From Sphingomonas soli NBRC 100801 (lineage in GTDB: Bacteria > Pseudomonadota > Alphaproteobacteria > Sphingomonadales > Sphingomonadaceae), in assembly GCF_001591025.1 (NCBI RefSeq), contig NZ_BCTZ01000025.1, positions 1 to 64,000 on the forward strand: a DNA stretch of 64,000 nt, in the 5' to 3' direction. Positions 27,322 through 35,505 of the stretch are shown piece by piece (positions within the stretch are counted from its first letter, which is position 1; each line of letters starts with the position of its first letter). A program made the translations under genes and the position numbers. The notes below the pieces were generated by a model. The model saw nothing but the letters and a program-made list of their open reading frames with translations. It did no database searches and was not told the origin of the DNA.

Positions 27322-28460
27322 ACGGCACTTCCCATATTTTCAGATCCCGATTTGATGCGATTTCCGATGCGCCCCGCCGCATGGCCGTCCCCGAAGGGAT
27401 TCCGCGCCTGCGCCATTGCTGCATATGCTTGAGGATCGTCGAGCAGTTCGACGACATTGGCGATCAGCGCCTCGGCAGAGGTGCCGATCAGTCGCGCGGT
27501 GCCGGCAATCATGGCTTCCGGTCGCTCGGTCGTGTCGCGCGTCACCAGCACCGGCTTGCCGAGCCCCGGCGCCTCTTCCTGGATACCGCCGGAATCGGTG
27601 ATGATCAGGGTCGCCCGGCTCATGAGATGGACGAAGGGCAGATAGTCCTGCGGTTCGATCAGATGGACCGCCGGGCTTTCCGAAAGCACTTCCCACGCCA
27701 CCTTGCGGACATTGGGGTTGAGATGGACCGGATAGACGATCTGGACGTCGCCGCGCTTGCCGATCTCGGCCAACGCACGGCAGACCCGCTCAAGCCCGCC
27801 GTCGAAATTCTCGCGGCGGTGTCCCGTGACCAGCAACAACCGCTTCGACGGATCGAGGAACGAGAACTGCTCTTCAAAGCGCTTGCCGAGCGTGCGATCG
27901 CTTTCCAGCTTTGCCGCAACCCATTGCAGGGCATCTATCACCGTGTTCCCGGTGACCAGTATGTCCTCTTCGCGCACGCCCTCGGCGCGCAAATTGCCGG
28001 CGGCGATCTCGGTCGGCGGGAAATGCACCGTCGCAAGCTGGCCGACCAGCTTGCGGTTCACTTCCTCAGGCCAGGGAGAATGGATGTTCCCCGTGCGCAG
28101 GCCCGCTTCGACATGCGCAACCTTCACCTTCGCGTAAAACGCGGCGAGCGCGCCGGCCATCGCCGTCGTCGTGTCCCCCTGCACAATCACCCAGTCGGGC
28201 TTGAACGCCTCGATCACGCGGCCGACGCCTTCGAGCACGGCGGTCGTGATGTGGGTCAGGCTCTGGCCCGGCTTCATGATGTCGAGATCATAGTCCGGCG
28301 TCAGGCCGAAAACGTCGAGCACCGCATCGAGCATCTGCCGATGCTGCCCGGTCACGCAGGTTGCGTGCACAACATCGGGGTCCTGCGCCAATGCAAGCAC
28401 GACGGGTGCGAGCTTGATCGCCTCGGGGCGGGTGCCGAATATCGTCAGGATGCGGGTCAT
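27318..28460 (-). CDS. wecB: UDP-N-acetylglucosamine 2-epimerase (non-hydrolysing)
   Basis: The 380-residue enzyme starts MTRILTIFGTRPEAIKLAPV, the family signature, and has VTGQHRQMLD, VQGDTTTAMAGALAAFY, HVEAGLRTGN, VTGHRRENFDGGLERV and ITDSGGIQEEAPGLGKPVLVTRDTTERPEA. It interconverts UDP-GlcNAc and UDP-ManNAc in the cytosol. It is the first catalytic gene of the long operon, 43 bp after the MarR-type regulator, and overlaps wecC. Together they provide UDP-ManNAcA, the probable acidic building block that the downstream amidotransferases may modify. Confidence 0.93.
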   Translation of the reverse strand: MTRILTIFGTRPEAIKLAPVVLALAQDPDVVHATCVTGQHRQMLDAVLDVFGLTPDYDLDIMKPGQSLTHITTAVLEGVGRVIEAFKPDWVIVQGDTTTAMAGALAAFYAKVKVAHVEAGLRTGNIHSPWPEEVNRKLVGQLATVHFPPTEIAAGNLRAEGVREEDILVTGNTVIDALQWVAAKLESDRTLGKRFEEQFSFLDPSKRLLLVTGHRRENFDGGLERVCRALAEIGKRGDVQIVYPVHLNPNVRKVAWEVLSESPAVHLIEPQDYLPFVHLMSRATLIITDSGGIQEEAPGLGKPVLVTRDTTERPEAMIAGTARLIGTSAEALIANVVELLDDPQAYAAMAQARNPFGDGHAAGRIGNRIKSGSENMGSAV

Positions 28461-28503
28461 ATCGGAAGGTCGATGCCTGTTTGAGTGCTGGCGAATGGCG
28501 GAG

Positions 28504-28878
28504 TCAGGGCTGGCCGCGATCCGCGGGCGTTACCCGGTCGGAGTCGTGAAAGGCCATCTCGCGTTCCAGCGCCTGGATCTCGCCTTTCAGGACCTCATAC
28601 TCGGCAAGCTTGCGACGCAGGAAGCGATTTGTCAGCGCCGCGCGCTCGGCGATGCCCTGGGGGGTGAGGACGTGCAGATACCCCAATTTGTGGCGCGATG
28701 TCTTGAAGTTCTCGATCTTGACCAAACCCTTGTCAATCAAGGCTTTGAGGCAGTAATTTACACCGCCCAGGCTGATATCCAGCGCACGGGAAATATCCCG
28801 CTGGCTGTATTCCGGATGCTCCTCCAGCAGGCGGAGCAGGCGAAAATGAAGGTCCTCGCGCTTGTCTGGTGCCGACAT
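28504..28878 (-). CDS. MarR-family EPS-associated transcriptional regulator
   Basis: This 124-residue protein is a winged-helix regulator: LLRLLEEHPEYSQRDISRALDISLGGVNYCLKALIDKGLVKIENF spans the DNA-binding helices and wing, and a coiled C-terminal half (LRRKLAEYEVLKGEIQALERE) probably dimerises. The pattern matches the small EPS-associated MarR family found at the head of exopolysaccharide clusters in proteobacteria. It is the first gene of the operon that continues with wecB. The 213-bp space upstream holds two inverted repeats that could be its own operators (28919-28933 and 28961-28974). Its ligand is unknown. Confidence 0.87.
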   Translation of the reverse strand: MSAPDKREDLHFRLLRLLEEHPEYSQRDISRALDISLGGVNYCLKALIDKGLVKIENFKTSRHKLGYLHVLTPQGIAERAALTNRFLRRKLAEYEVLKGEIQALEREMAFHDSDRVTPADRGQP

Positions 28879-28918
28879 GATCGTTCAACAACGAATGATA
28901 GAATAGCTACCGCACGGC

Positions 28919-28933
28919 GGGTGAAAATCACCC
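28919..28933. promoter_or_regulatory. Inverted repeat upstream of the EPS regulator (candidate operator)
   Basis: GGGTGA-AAA-TCACCC is a perfect palindrome 41 bp before the regulator start, and its pairing continues imperfectly outward. Its size and place fit a dimeric winged-helix operator. A role as a hairpin in the leader RNA is possible too. Confidence 0.4.
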
Positions 28934-28960
28934 ACCGCTGGGAGGCCGGTACAGCCTTCC

Positions 28961-28974
28961 GTTCGAATTTGAAC
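28961..28974. promoter_or_regulatory. Near-palindrome upstream of the EPS regulator
   Basis: GTTCGAATTTGAAC is symmetric but for one base pair and lies 83 bp before the regulator start. It superficially recalls a tRNA T-loop but has no flanking stem, so it is listed as a second candidate operator. Confidence 0.3.
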
Positions 28975-29091
28975 GCTTAGAGAGGGGCCGCGCATTTGTG
29001 AAGCCCGAAACCGGCTTGCTGGCTGCAAACGTCCCGTCGATGCACATCCAGCCGACCACGCCGCGGCCAGCGGATAGCGACTGCTTGCGGA

Positions 29092-30300
29092 CTATTTGAC
29101 GGCTATTGGACTCATCGACACCGGGCCCAGCACGACCCCAGTTTCGGACTGCGTATCCGCGCCCTTGACGATCACGCCGAGCTGCTGCCCGGGGCATTGG
29201 GCCGGGATCGTGACCGGCGAACGATAATTCTGCTCCGCAGTGCCGGTCGGGAATTCCTGCTTCCAGATCGTCTCCGACGATCCAGCGGGCAGGCAGCGCA
29301 ATACCCAGGTCACCGAACCGGATTGGGATTCGGGCAGCGGCGCGATCGTCTGATTGAAGCTATAGTTGCCCGGCTTCAGGAACATCACACGGGTAGCCGC
29401 CACGCCACCGGCATTGTCGCTGGCGACAACCACCAATCTCTGCCCGTCATCGCGCCGCGTCCGAAGACCGGTTGCGTCGGCAAGCTCCCAGGCGATCGGG
29501 CCCAGCGCCGGATCCATGGCCGCATCGGTGAACCCGACCTCGTTCAGCGCTTGCGGGCCCATCTTCAGCGAGAGGGCATACCGGTGCATGACGTCGTAAT
29601 GGTTGTCGACAAACAGCTTCTTGAGCAGTTGGCCATCGAGGCCCGCATAGCTCCTGTCGGCTGGCATGCCGCCATTGGCCATCAGGATTTCAGCGACAGC
29701 CTGCGAATTCGGACCGTTGGTGATGGCGAAGGTCAGGAAGCGCGGCAGCCAGGGCCGGGACGCACGCACAAGAGGCCCGAAGGCAGCCTGAATCTCGGGC
29801 TCGCTGAGGGCGTCGCTAAGCACGGGGAAGAGCAGGTCTGCCGCAGCATCGCTGATGGATAGCGCGATGTCATAGTGATCGAGCGCGCCGGGAATGTCGT
29901 TCGCGGCAACGCGGTCTTCGATCATCCAGACATGCGACAGAAAGTCGCGCCGTGACACGCGATTGCCGAGCTGGATCAGGTTACGCGCACCGTCCTGGTC
30001 ATTCCTGAAGGCCTGGGCCAGACCCAGCTGCCGCAATGCGCCGGTAGTGAGGGGTGACGATTTAAGCGCAAGTCGGGCCGAGGCCGCCAATGGCGCAGGA
30101 TCGACGGCTTCGCCTTTCGCGGCCAGCATTTCCTGGTCCGCTTTGGCAACCAGCGCGTCGGCATCATCGGGATCAAGCCAAAGCGCGCTGGAAGGTGCAA
30201 GCTTGCCGAACGCCGCTACATGCGCCTGCGCGCCTGCGAGCGCAGCAAGGCAGACAGTCGCCGCACCGATCAGGATAGCTCGCACTGTCTGCCTAGCCAC
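29092..30300 (-). CDS. Exported TPR-like protein of the polysaccharide cluster
   Basis: The 402-residue protein has an N-terminal signal or anchor helix (about 5-26, VRAILIGAATVCLAALAGAQAHVAA). Residues about 40-200 are alpha-helical repeats with TPR-like spacing (DADALVAKADQEML, AASARLALKSSPL, GALRQLGLAQAFRNDQDGARNL, ALDHYDIALSIS). The C-terminal 130 residues look beta-rich (ATRVMFLKPGNYSFNQTIAPL, SVTWVLRCLPAG). It starts 12 bp after the Wzc-like kinase stop, so it is co-transcribed with the export block. Periplasmic or membrane location and a scaffolding role in polysaccharide assembly are inferences. I recognise no named family. Confidence 0.65.
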   Translation of the reverse strand: MARQTVRAILIGAATVCLAALAGAQAHVAAFGKLAPSSALWLDPDDADALVAKADQEMLAAKGEAVDPAPLAASARLALKSSPLTTGALRQLGLAQAFRNDQDGARNLIQLGNRVSRRDFLSHVWMIEDRVAANDIPGALDHYDIALSISDAAADLLFPVLSDALSEPEIQAAFGPLVRASRPWLPRFLTFAITNGPNSQAVAEILMANGGMPADRSYAGLDGQLLKKLFVDNHYDVMHRYALSLKMGPQALNEVGFTDAAMDPALGPIAWELADATGLRTRRDDGQRLVVVASDNAGGVAATRVMFLKPGNYSFNQTIAPLPESQSGSVTWVLRCLPAGSSETIWKQEFPTGTAEQNYRSPVTIPAQCPGQQLGVIVKGADTQSETGVVLGPVSMSPIAVK

Positions 30301-30311
30301 GATGCCTGCTC

Positions 30312-32534
30312 CTATGACTGCTTCCCGTCGTCGTCACGGCCATAGGCGCCGTAGCCATAGCCATAGCCATAGCCATAGCCATAGCCGGCATCGCGCTGGG
30401 ACAGCTTGGTCAGGACCACGCCGAAGACATGGGTATTGACCATGCGCAGTCGCTGGAGCGCGGCGCGAATACCGCGAACCGGGACCTCACCCGCCTGGAT
30501 GACGAAGACGCATCCCTCCACCGTGCTGCCGAGCAACGGCGCGTCGGTCAGGCCGAGGACCGGAGGCGCATCCATGACGACATGGTCGAAGTGCTGCAGC
30601 ATTTCCTCGATCAGTACCTTGATCCGGTTGCCGCTGAGCAATTCGGCAGGGTTTGGCGGCTTGGGACCGGTGGTCAGGACAGCGAGCCCCTTATACGGCA
30701 CTTCTGCCGTCAGCTTCATCAAGTCTCCGTCGCCCGCAAGGAGGTTGCTGAGACCCGCCTTGTTATCCAGCTCGAACATGTAGTTCAGCGTCGGGGAGCG
30801 CATGTCGGCATCGACGAGCAGGACGCTCTTGCCGGTGCGGCCGATGATGCGCGCGAGCGCCATGGAGGTGGTCGACTTGCCTTCGCCGGGCTTGGTGCTG
30901 GTGACGATAATCGACTTCGGCAAGCCGTGATGCGTACTGAAGCTCAGATTCGAATGAATACTGAAATAGGCTTCGGACAGGTCGGACTTCGCATCCTGCA
31001 GCTTGTCCTGGAGCGAACCGTCCGTCTTCGGCGTGTAGCCGAGGAGCGGCACCCCGAGCAGACGATTGATCTGCTGAGGATCGACAACGCCCTCGTCAAT
31101 CTGCTCGAGCGCAACCACCAGTGCAACCACCAGACAGATTCCCAGAACGATCGCCAGGATCATGTTCTTGATCAAGCTGGGCGCCGACGGGCCGGTGGGG
31201 ACGCGTGCCTGATCGACAATCGCGATGTTGTTCACGCCGACGGTGCCGGCGACGCCGATTTCCTTATAGCGCTGGAGCAGCGCGTCATAGAGCTGGCGGT
31301 TGGTGTCGGCCTCACGCTGGAAGATGTTATATTGGATGCTGGCGCGCTGCTGCTGATCGAGCTGCACGCGCAGCTTTTCGACCTCGGCCCGCAGGCGCGT
31401 TTCCTTGGCCAGCGCTTCGCGATAGGTCTGGGTGCGGCCGCTGCCAACGCGCGACGTTTCCATTCCGATCGCTTGATCGAGCGACTGAATCTTTTCCTTA
31501 AGTGCGCGCACGGTCGGATATTCGGGCTCGAACTGCACGAGCGCGCGGGCATATTCCGATGCCGCCTCCGCTCGCTGGCGGCGTAAATCCGAAATCGCAG
31601 CATTGCCCAGGGCTTCCGGGCTGACATCGCCGCGCTGCCCGCGGGCACGGCTTTCGGCCGCAATCCGATCCGAAATCGCGAGGCTGAGCGCCGCGTTGAG
31701 CGCTTCGAGATCGGCAGCCGCCAGGGTGCGCTGGCCCTGCGTCCTGCCTTGCGAATCCCGCACGGTTTCGAGGGTGACGATGCCCTTGTCGGCAGCGTAG
31801 GTCACTGCCTCGCGCTCGGATTCCTCAAGCTTGATCTTGAGAGCGGCCAGACGCTCCTCAAGAAACTTGCGCGCATCTGCGGTGGACGCGAACTGCCGGT
31901 CCATATTCGCGCCGATGAACTGCTGCGTCCAGCTATTCGCCACCTGCGCCGAAATCGCCGGCGAGCGGCTGGTGAAGCTGATCTTGACCAGGCGCGAACG
32001 GCGCACCGGATCGATGGAGATATGCGACATCAGCACACCGATCGCCACCCTCTCGCGGCGATCGGCCTGCTTCTGGGTCAACGGCGCCACCTTGGCGTTG
32101 CCGAATTCCTTCTCATCCAGCTCCACACCGGCAGCCAGGAAAAAGGCGTCGTTCCGCGACAGGTCGAGCCCGCGTGCGACCCGTTCGGCCAGCGAACGCG
32201 TTTGCAGCAGTGCGTATTGGGTTTCGTAGAATTCCAGATCCTGGCTGCTCACAGCAGCATCGAGGCCCTGAACGTTCGTGACCTTCTTCTGATCGCGGCT
32301 GATTTCGATCTGCGACGTCGCCGTATAGGTCGGCGCGGTGAGAAGGGTCATGACCAAGCCTGCCGCGATGCAGACCACCATCACGCCGACCGCCACCCAT
32401 TTCCAGCGGTTGAGGGTGTGCAGGTAGCGCTTCAGCAGCGGAGCCATGAACGGCTCGCTATCCTGCGCCAACGGATTCTCGTCGATTTGCGCCGAAGCGA
32501 GCGTCGCAGCGGGTTGGTCGAATTGGGCGGCCAT
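30312..32534 (-). CDS. Polysaccharide co-polymerase with tyrosine autokinase (Wzc/ExoP-like)
   Basis: The 740-residue protein has a Wzz-type N-terminal domain with membrane segments at about 44-66 and 455-480 and a long periplasmic coiled coil between them. The C-terminal BY-kinase domain has Walker A STKPGEGKSTTS near residue 547, Walker A' VLLVDADMRSP and Walker B HVVMDAPPVLGL. It sets chain length and couples polymerisation to export, cycling by autophosphorylation of a C-terminal tyrosine cluster. Here that cluster is an unusually regular run of six Gly-Tyr pairs then AYG, encoded by a CCATAG tandem repeat at 30355-30384 and followed by RDDDGKQS. It lies between the Wza-like lipoprotein gene and the TPR-like gene. 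No low-molecular-weight phosphatase gene is visible in the window. Confidence 0.9.
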   Translation of the reverse strand: MAAQFDQPAATLASAQIDENPLAQDSEPFMAPLLKRYLHTLNRWKWVAVGVMVVCIAAGLVMTLLTAPTYTATSQIEISRDQKKVTNVQGLDAAVSSQDLEFYETQYALLQTRSLAERVARGLDLSRNDAFFLAAGVELDEKEFGNAKVAPLTQKQADRRERVAIGVLMSHISIDPVRRSRLVKISFTSRSPAISAQVANSWTQQFIGANMDRQFASTADARKFLEERLAALKIKLEESEREAVTYAADKGIVTLETVRDSQGRTQGQRTLAAADLEALNAALSLAISDRIAAESRARGQRGDVSPEALGNAAISDLRRQRAEAASEYARALVQFEPEYPTVRALKEKIQSLDQAIGMETSRVGSGRTQTYREALAKETRLRAEVEKLRVQLDQQQRASIQYNIFQREADTNRQLYDALLQRYKEIGVAGTVGVNNIAIVDQARVPTGPSAPSLIKNMILAIVLGICLVVALVVALEQIDEGVVDPQQINRLLGVPLLGYTPKTDGSLQDKLQDAKSDLSEAYFSIHSNLSFSTHHGLPKSIIVTSTKPGEGKSTTSMALARIIGRTGKSVLLVDADMRSPTLNYMFELDNKAGLSNLLAGDGDLMKLTAEVPYKGLAVLTTGPKPPNPAELLSGNRIKVLIEEMLQHFDHVVMDAPPVLGLTDAPLLGSTVEGCVFVIQAGEVPVRGIRAALQRLRMVNTHVFGVVLTKLSQRDAGYGYGYGYGYGYGAYGRDDDGKQS
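30355..30384 (-). repeat. Hexanucleotide tandem repeat encoding the Wzc tyrosine tail
   Basis: Five perfect copies of CCATAG (CTATGG on the coding strand, giving alternating Tyr and Gly) lie within the kinase C-terminus. Gain or loss of one unit keeps the frame and changes the number of tyrosines by one. Confidence 0.9.
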
Positions 32535-32554
32535 AGTCTCGATTTCACTCTTTG

Positions 32555-32572
32555 GAAGCGCGCAAGCGCTTC
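32555..32572 (-). other. Hairpin between the wza-like and wzc-like genes
   Basis: GAAGCGC-N4-GCGCTTC forms a perfect 7-bp stem with a TTGC loop on the minus strand, in the 89-bp gap between the two genes. No T-run follows, so it may be an RNA processing or stability element rather than a terminator. Confidence 0.4.
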
Positions 32573-32623
32573 ATGCAAGATAAGGTGGTTTGGTGCGTTT
32601 CGCGTTCGCCTGGACGCGCCAGC

Positions 32624-33337
32624 CTATTGCAGCGCCACGATAAGCGGCGTGGTCAAGAGCGGTACGACCCCAAGGAAATCCTTGAACAGGCGCCTTGCCT
32701 TCGAATCGCCCACAACGACGACGTCGTTGGCGAAAATCTCCGGATCGGGATAATTGCCGCGGCGGATGGCGCGCAGATCGTAGAGCGCGGCCAGATTCTG
32801 GCCCTTCACGGTGCGGAACACGACGATCTCATCCAGCTTGGAGAATTCGTCCGTTCCCTCGGCGATGGCGATCGCGCGCAGGAGCGTCATGCGTCCAATG
32901 ACCGGATACTGACCCGCCTTCTTCACCTGCCCTTCGATGGTGACGACCTGGCTCACCGTCTCCTTGAGATTGACGGTGACCTGCGGATCGCGAACGTAAC
33001 GCTCGCGCAGGCGATCCCGAAGCAGCACTTCGATTTCGCCCGGGGTGTGGCCCGCGACCTCGATCACGCCGGCCAGCGGGAAGGATATCCGGCCGCTCGC
33101 ATCGACCTGAACTTCGCGCTGCCGCAACTCGTCGATGCCGAACACGTCGATCGTCAGCTTGTCGAACGGCCCGACATAATAGGGCCGGCTTTCCGAAGAC
33201 AGCAGATCGGCGCGATCAGGCGGAGGCAGCGCATTGCCCGGAACGACTTGCATGCTGGGCGAACCGCCGACAGTCGTCTGCCCCGCGCAGGCCGAAAGCG
33301 CGAGCAGCGCAAAACTAACAGCAAGGCGTTGCAACAT
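32624..33337 (-). CDS. Wza-like polysaccharide export lipoprotein
   Basis: The protein is 237 residues from the ATG at 33337; the frame is open to a TTG at 33358, but the ATG gives a proper lipoprotein signal (MLQRLAVSFALLALSAC with lipobox LSAC). It then shows a polysaccharide export domain (YYVGPFDKLTIDVFGIDELRQREVQVDASGRISFPLAG) and one SLBB-type repeat (VVTIEGQVKKAGQYPV). It should be an outer-membrane or periplasmic export component working with the Wzc-like kinase downstream. At 237 residues it is shorter than E. coli Wza and lacks an obvious C-terminal transmembrane helix, so it may need a separate outer-membrane pore. Confidence 0.9.
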   Translation of the reverse strand: MLQRLAVSFALLALSACAGQTTVGGSPSMQVVPGNALPPPDRADLLSSESRPYYVGPFDKLTIDVFGIDELRQREVQVDASGRISFPLAGVIEVAGHTPGEIEVLLRDRLRERYVRDPQVTVNLKETVSQVVTIEGQVKKAGQYPVIGRMTLLRAIAIAEGTDEFSKLDEIVVFRTVKGQNLAALYDLRAIRRGNYPDPEIFANDVVVVGDSKARRLFKDFLGVVPLLTTPLIVALQ

Positions 33338-33354
33338 AAAAGTAACCTTCGAAA

Positions 33355-34848
33355 TCAATTTTTTCCGCCATGCGGGAAGCCTTCCCGCGCGTCAACTGAG
33401 TCGCCCGAGTCGCGCAGCGAAGTCGCAGCCCAGAGAGCCGCGATCACGAAAAGCGATCCTAAAGCAGGTGTTCTTAGCGGATAATCCCCGAAGCTGGCGA
33501 TAGCGAACTGCACGACCAGTACAAGGCCAAGGCGTGAAAATAGCGCCCGCTTGGTAACCACCGATCCACGCGGCCACAGCCGCACCGCGCGCATCACGAC
33601 CAGCACGCAAGCAAAGGCGAGCAGGAAGAACGCCGGCAACCCACCGGTGAGCACGGTTTCCAGCCAATCGTTATGGGCATGGTTGAGATAGGTTGCATCG
33701 AGCAGGTTGCGCGGCTCCGCGACTTTGAAGACCTCGACGAACGAGCCCATGCCGCTGCCGAACGGGAAATAGTCCATGATCAGTTTGGCGATGATATTCC
33801 ACGCCTTGAAGCGCAGTTCCTCGCCGTCCTGCGCCATGATCCGTTGAAACGCTTCCCCGCGGCCCAAATAGATGGTCGCCACACTTACGCCCAGCCCAGC
33901 CACGGCAACGCCGCCTGCCACGGCCCATTGCCGCCAGGCAGGCGCCGGCGCCGGCCGCGAGCGAAGATCTCCGCGCCGGCCGCTGGCATGAACCGGACCG
34001 CTGGGGGCTGCGGGGGCGATGATCGCCGGCCTGTACAATATCAGCGTCGAAGCGATGCCCGCCACCGCCACCGCCAGGCCCAGGCGAGAGCCGGTAATGA
34101 GGATCAGCGGAATGAGGAACATGCCTGCCCCCAGCGCCAGGATACGGCGGACAATATGGTCCTTCTCGTCGCGCGGCATCGAGGCGAAAACCGCGAGCAA
34201 CGGGAATATCGCGGCCAGCAGAAACGCCTGATGGTTGCGATTGGCGAATAGTCCGACCGCCGCGCCGGAATTGGTGACGCGGTAGAAATAGAGCGGTCCA
34301 TCGGCAGGGCCGAGGATTTGCAGCAAGGCGATCAGTGCGCTGAGCAGTCCAAGTGCGATAACGAGCGGCACCAGCCGGCTGCGCTCCTCCGTCGGAACTT
34401 GTGCGCCGAGCACCAATATCGCCAGCGGAACCAGCATTGCGTAGAAGCTGTTCCAGGTCGTTGCGGGGGCGACGCTGATCGGCCGCCAAACCTGTCCGAG
34501 GCCCGCCGCGCGATCAATCTCCACGATCAATTCCCGCCCCGGAAGCGCCGTCCAGATCGCCGGCGGCAGCGGCACGAGCTGGATCAGCGTCAACACCAGC
34601 ATCGCCACGGCGAAGATGAAGAGATAGCGGTAGGTCCGGATCTGCTCGCGGGTAAGAGACCAAAGCCCATACCCCAAGGCGAGCACGGCAATAGGCCTGA
34701 GGATCTCAAGCGACGCGATGTCGCCGCGCGCACCGCCGCCCATCAGCATGACCAGAACGAGCAGGACGCACAGGGCATAGAATGGACCGCGCGAGCCAGC
34801 GCGGACGCCGGACGCGAGGCGTGCGGGCAGTCGACCGATGTCCTTCAT
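33355..34848 (-). CDS. O-antigen ligase/Wzy-family membrane protein
   Basis: This 497-residue protein has 11 or 12 hydrophobic segments, including LYALCVLLVLVMLMGGG near the start, and a periplasmic loop with NHAHNDWLETVLTGG, the H-x-x-H/N-D loop typical of Wzy/WaaL-like proteins. A Pro/Arg-rich cytoplasmic insert sits in the middle (SGRRGDLRSRPAPAPAWRQ). It should polymerise or ligate lipid-linked glycan in the periplasm. It lies 17 bp before the Wza-like start, so it belongs to the export block. It is the second protein of this superfamily in the window. Confidence 0.83.
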   Translation of the reverse strand: MKDIGRLPARLASGVRAGSRGPFYALCVLLVLVMLMGGGARGDIASLEILRPIAVLALGYGLWSLTREQIRTYRYLFIFAVAMLVLTLIQLVPLPPAIWTALPGRELIVEIDRAAGLGQVWRPISVAPATTWNSFYAMLVPLAILVLGAQVPTEERSRLVPLVIALGLLSALIALLQILGPADGPLYFYRVTNSGAAVGLFANRNHQAFLLAAIFPLLAVFASMPRDEKDHIVRRILALGAGMFLIPLILITGSRLGLAVAVAGIASTLILYRPAIIAPAAPSGPVHASGRRGDLRSRPAPAPAWRQWAVAGGVAVAGLGVSVATIYLGRGEAFQRIMAQDGEELRFKAWNIIAKLIMDYFPFGSGMGSFVEVFKVAEPRNLLDATYLNHAHNDWLETVLTGGLPAFFLLAFACVLVVMRAVRLWPRGSVVTKRALFSRLGLVLVVQFAIASFGDYPLRTPALGSLFVIAALWAATSLRDSGDSVDAREGFPHGGKN

Positions 34849-34970
34849 GATATACTCGCCCCGCCCTCGAATTTCTGTGGCTCATTCACCATGGCGCTCC
34901 GGCCCGCGCAAGTTCTACCTCTACGCTTCCGCACACCATAGCATATTCGTCTGCGCATCGCCGTGCCGGC

Positions 34971-35471
34971 CTATTCGTCGGCAGGCACGATGGAATCCGC
35001 GCTCAGCCGCAAGCCGGTGGAACTGCCGAGAATCTCCAGAAGAACCCGCACCCGGCCCTTGCCATCAAGCGATTCGACGGTGGCCAGCTGCTCGGCGAAC
35101 GGCCCGGAGACGATCTTGACGGAATCGCCGATCCGTACCGATGCCTCGGGCGCCGGATCTTCGCCGAACGACGCGAGCAACTGGGTCATCGCCGCTTCCG
35201 GCATCGGCCGCGGCCTTGCGGGGCTGATGCTGACGAGCCGGCGGACGCCGCGCGTACCGTTGATCGAGCGCCAGGGGTCCGTATCGACATCGAAGCGGAC
35301 AAAGACATAGCCGGGGAACAGCGGCGCGAGCACGGTATCCACCCGCCGGGCATGCCTGCGGACCTTGCGAAACCGCGGGCAGAAACTGGTGAAGGACTGC
35401 CGCTCCAGATTGGCGACCGCTACGCCTTCGCCGCGCGTTTCGGTTTCGGCGACATACCAGCGTCGGGGCAC
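34971..35471 (-). CDS. NusG/RfaH/UpxY-like transcription elongation factor
   Basis: From a GTG at 35471 the protein is about 166 residues, beginning P-R-R-W-Y-V-A-E-T-E-T-R, which is the NGN-domain start seen in NusG paralogues; the longer frame to 35552 overlaps the FKBP gene and adds a basic tail. The NGN core has LFPGYVFVRFDVDTDPWRSINGTRGVRRLV, and a KOW-type SH3 domain follows (SVRIGDSVKIVSGPFAEQLATVESLD). Paralogues such as RfaH and UpxY suppress termination in long glycan operons. Its place at the upstream end of a block of about 32 kb in one direction fits that role, though its recruitment site is not identifiable. The essential nusG would lie elsewhere beside rplK. Confidence 0.85.
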   Translation of the reverse strand: MPRRWYVAETETRGEGVAVANLERQSFTSFCPRFRKVRRHARRVDTVLAPLFPGYVFVRFDVDTDPWRSINGTRGVRRLVSISPARPRPMPEAAMTQLLASFGEDPAPEASVRIGDSVKIVSGPFAEQLATVESLDGKGRVRVLLEILGSSTGLRLSADSIVPADE

Positions 35472-35505
35472 GATGCCATCTTTCTGCAGAGAGCGCGCCG
35501 GGCTC

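Noticed and set aside
28955..28980. tRNA gene
   Set aside because: The GTTCGAAT motif lacks a paired T-stem and acceptor stem.
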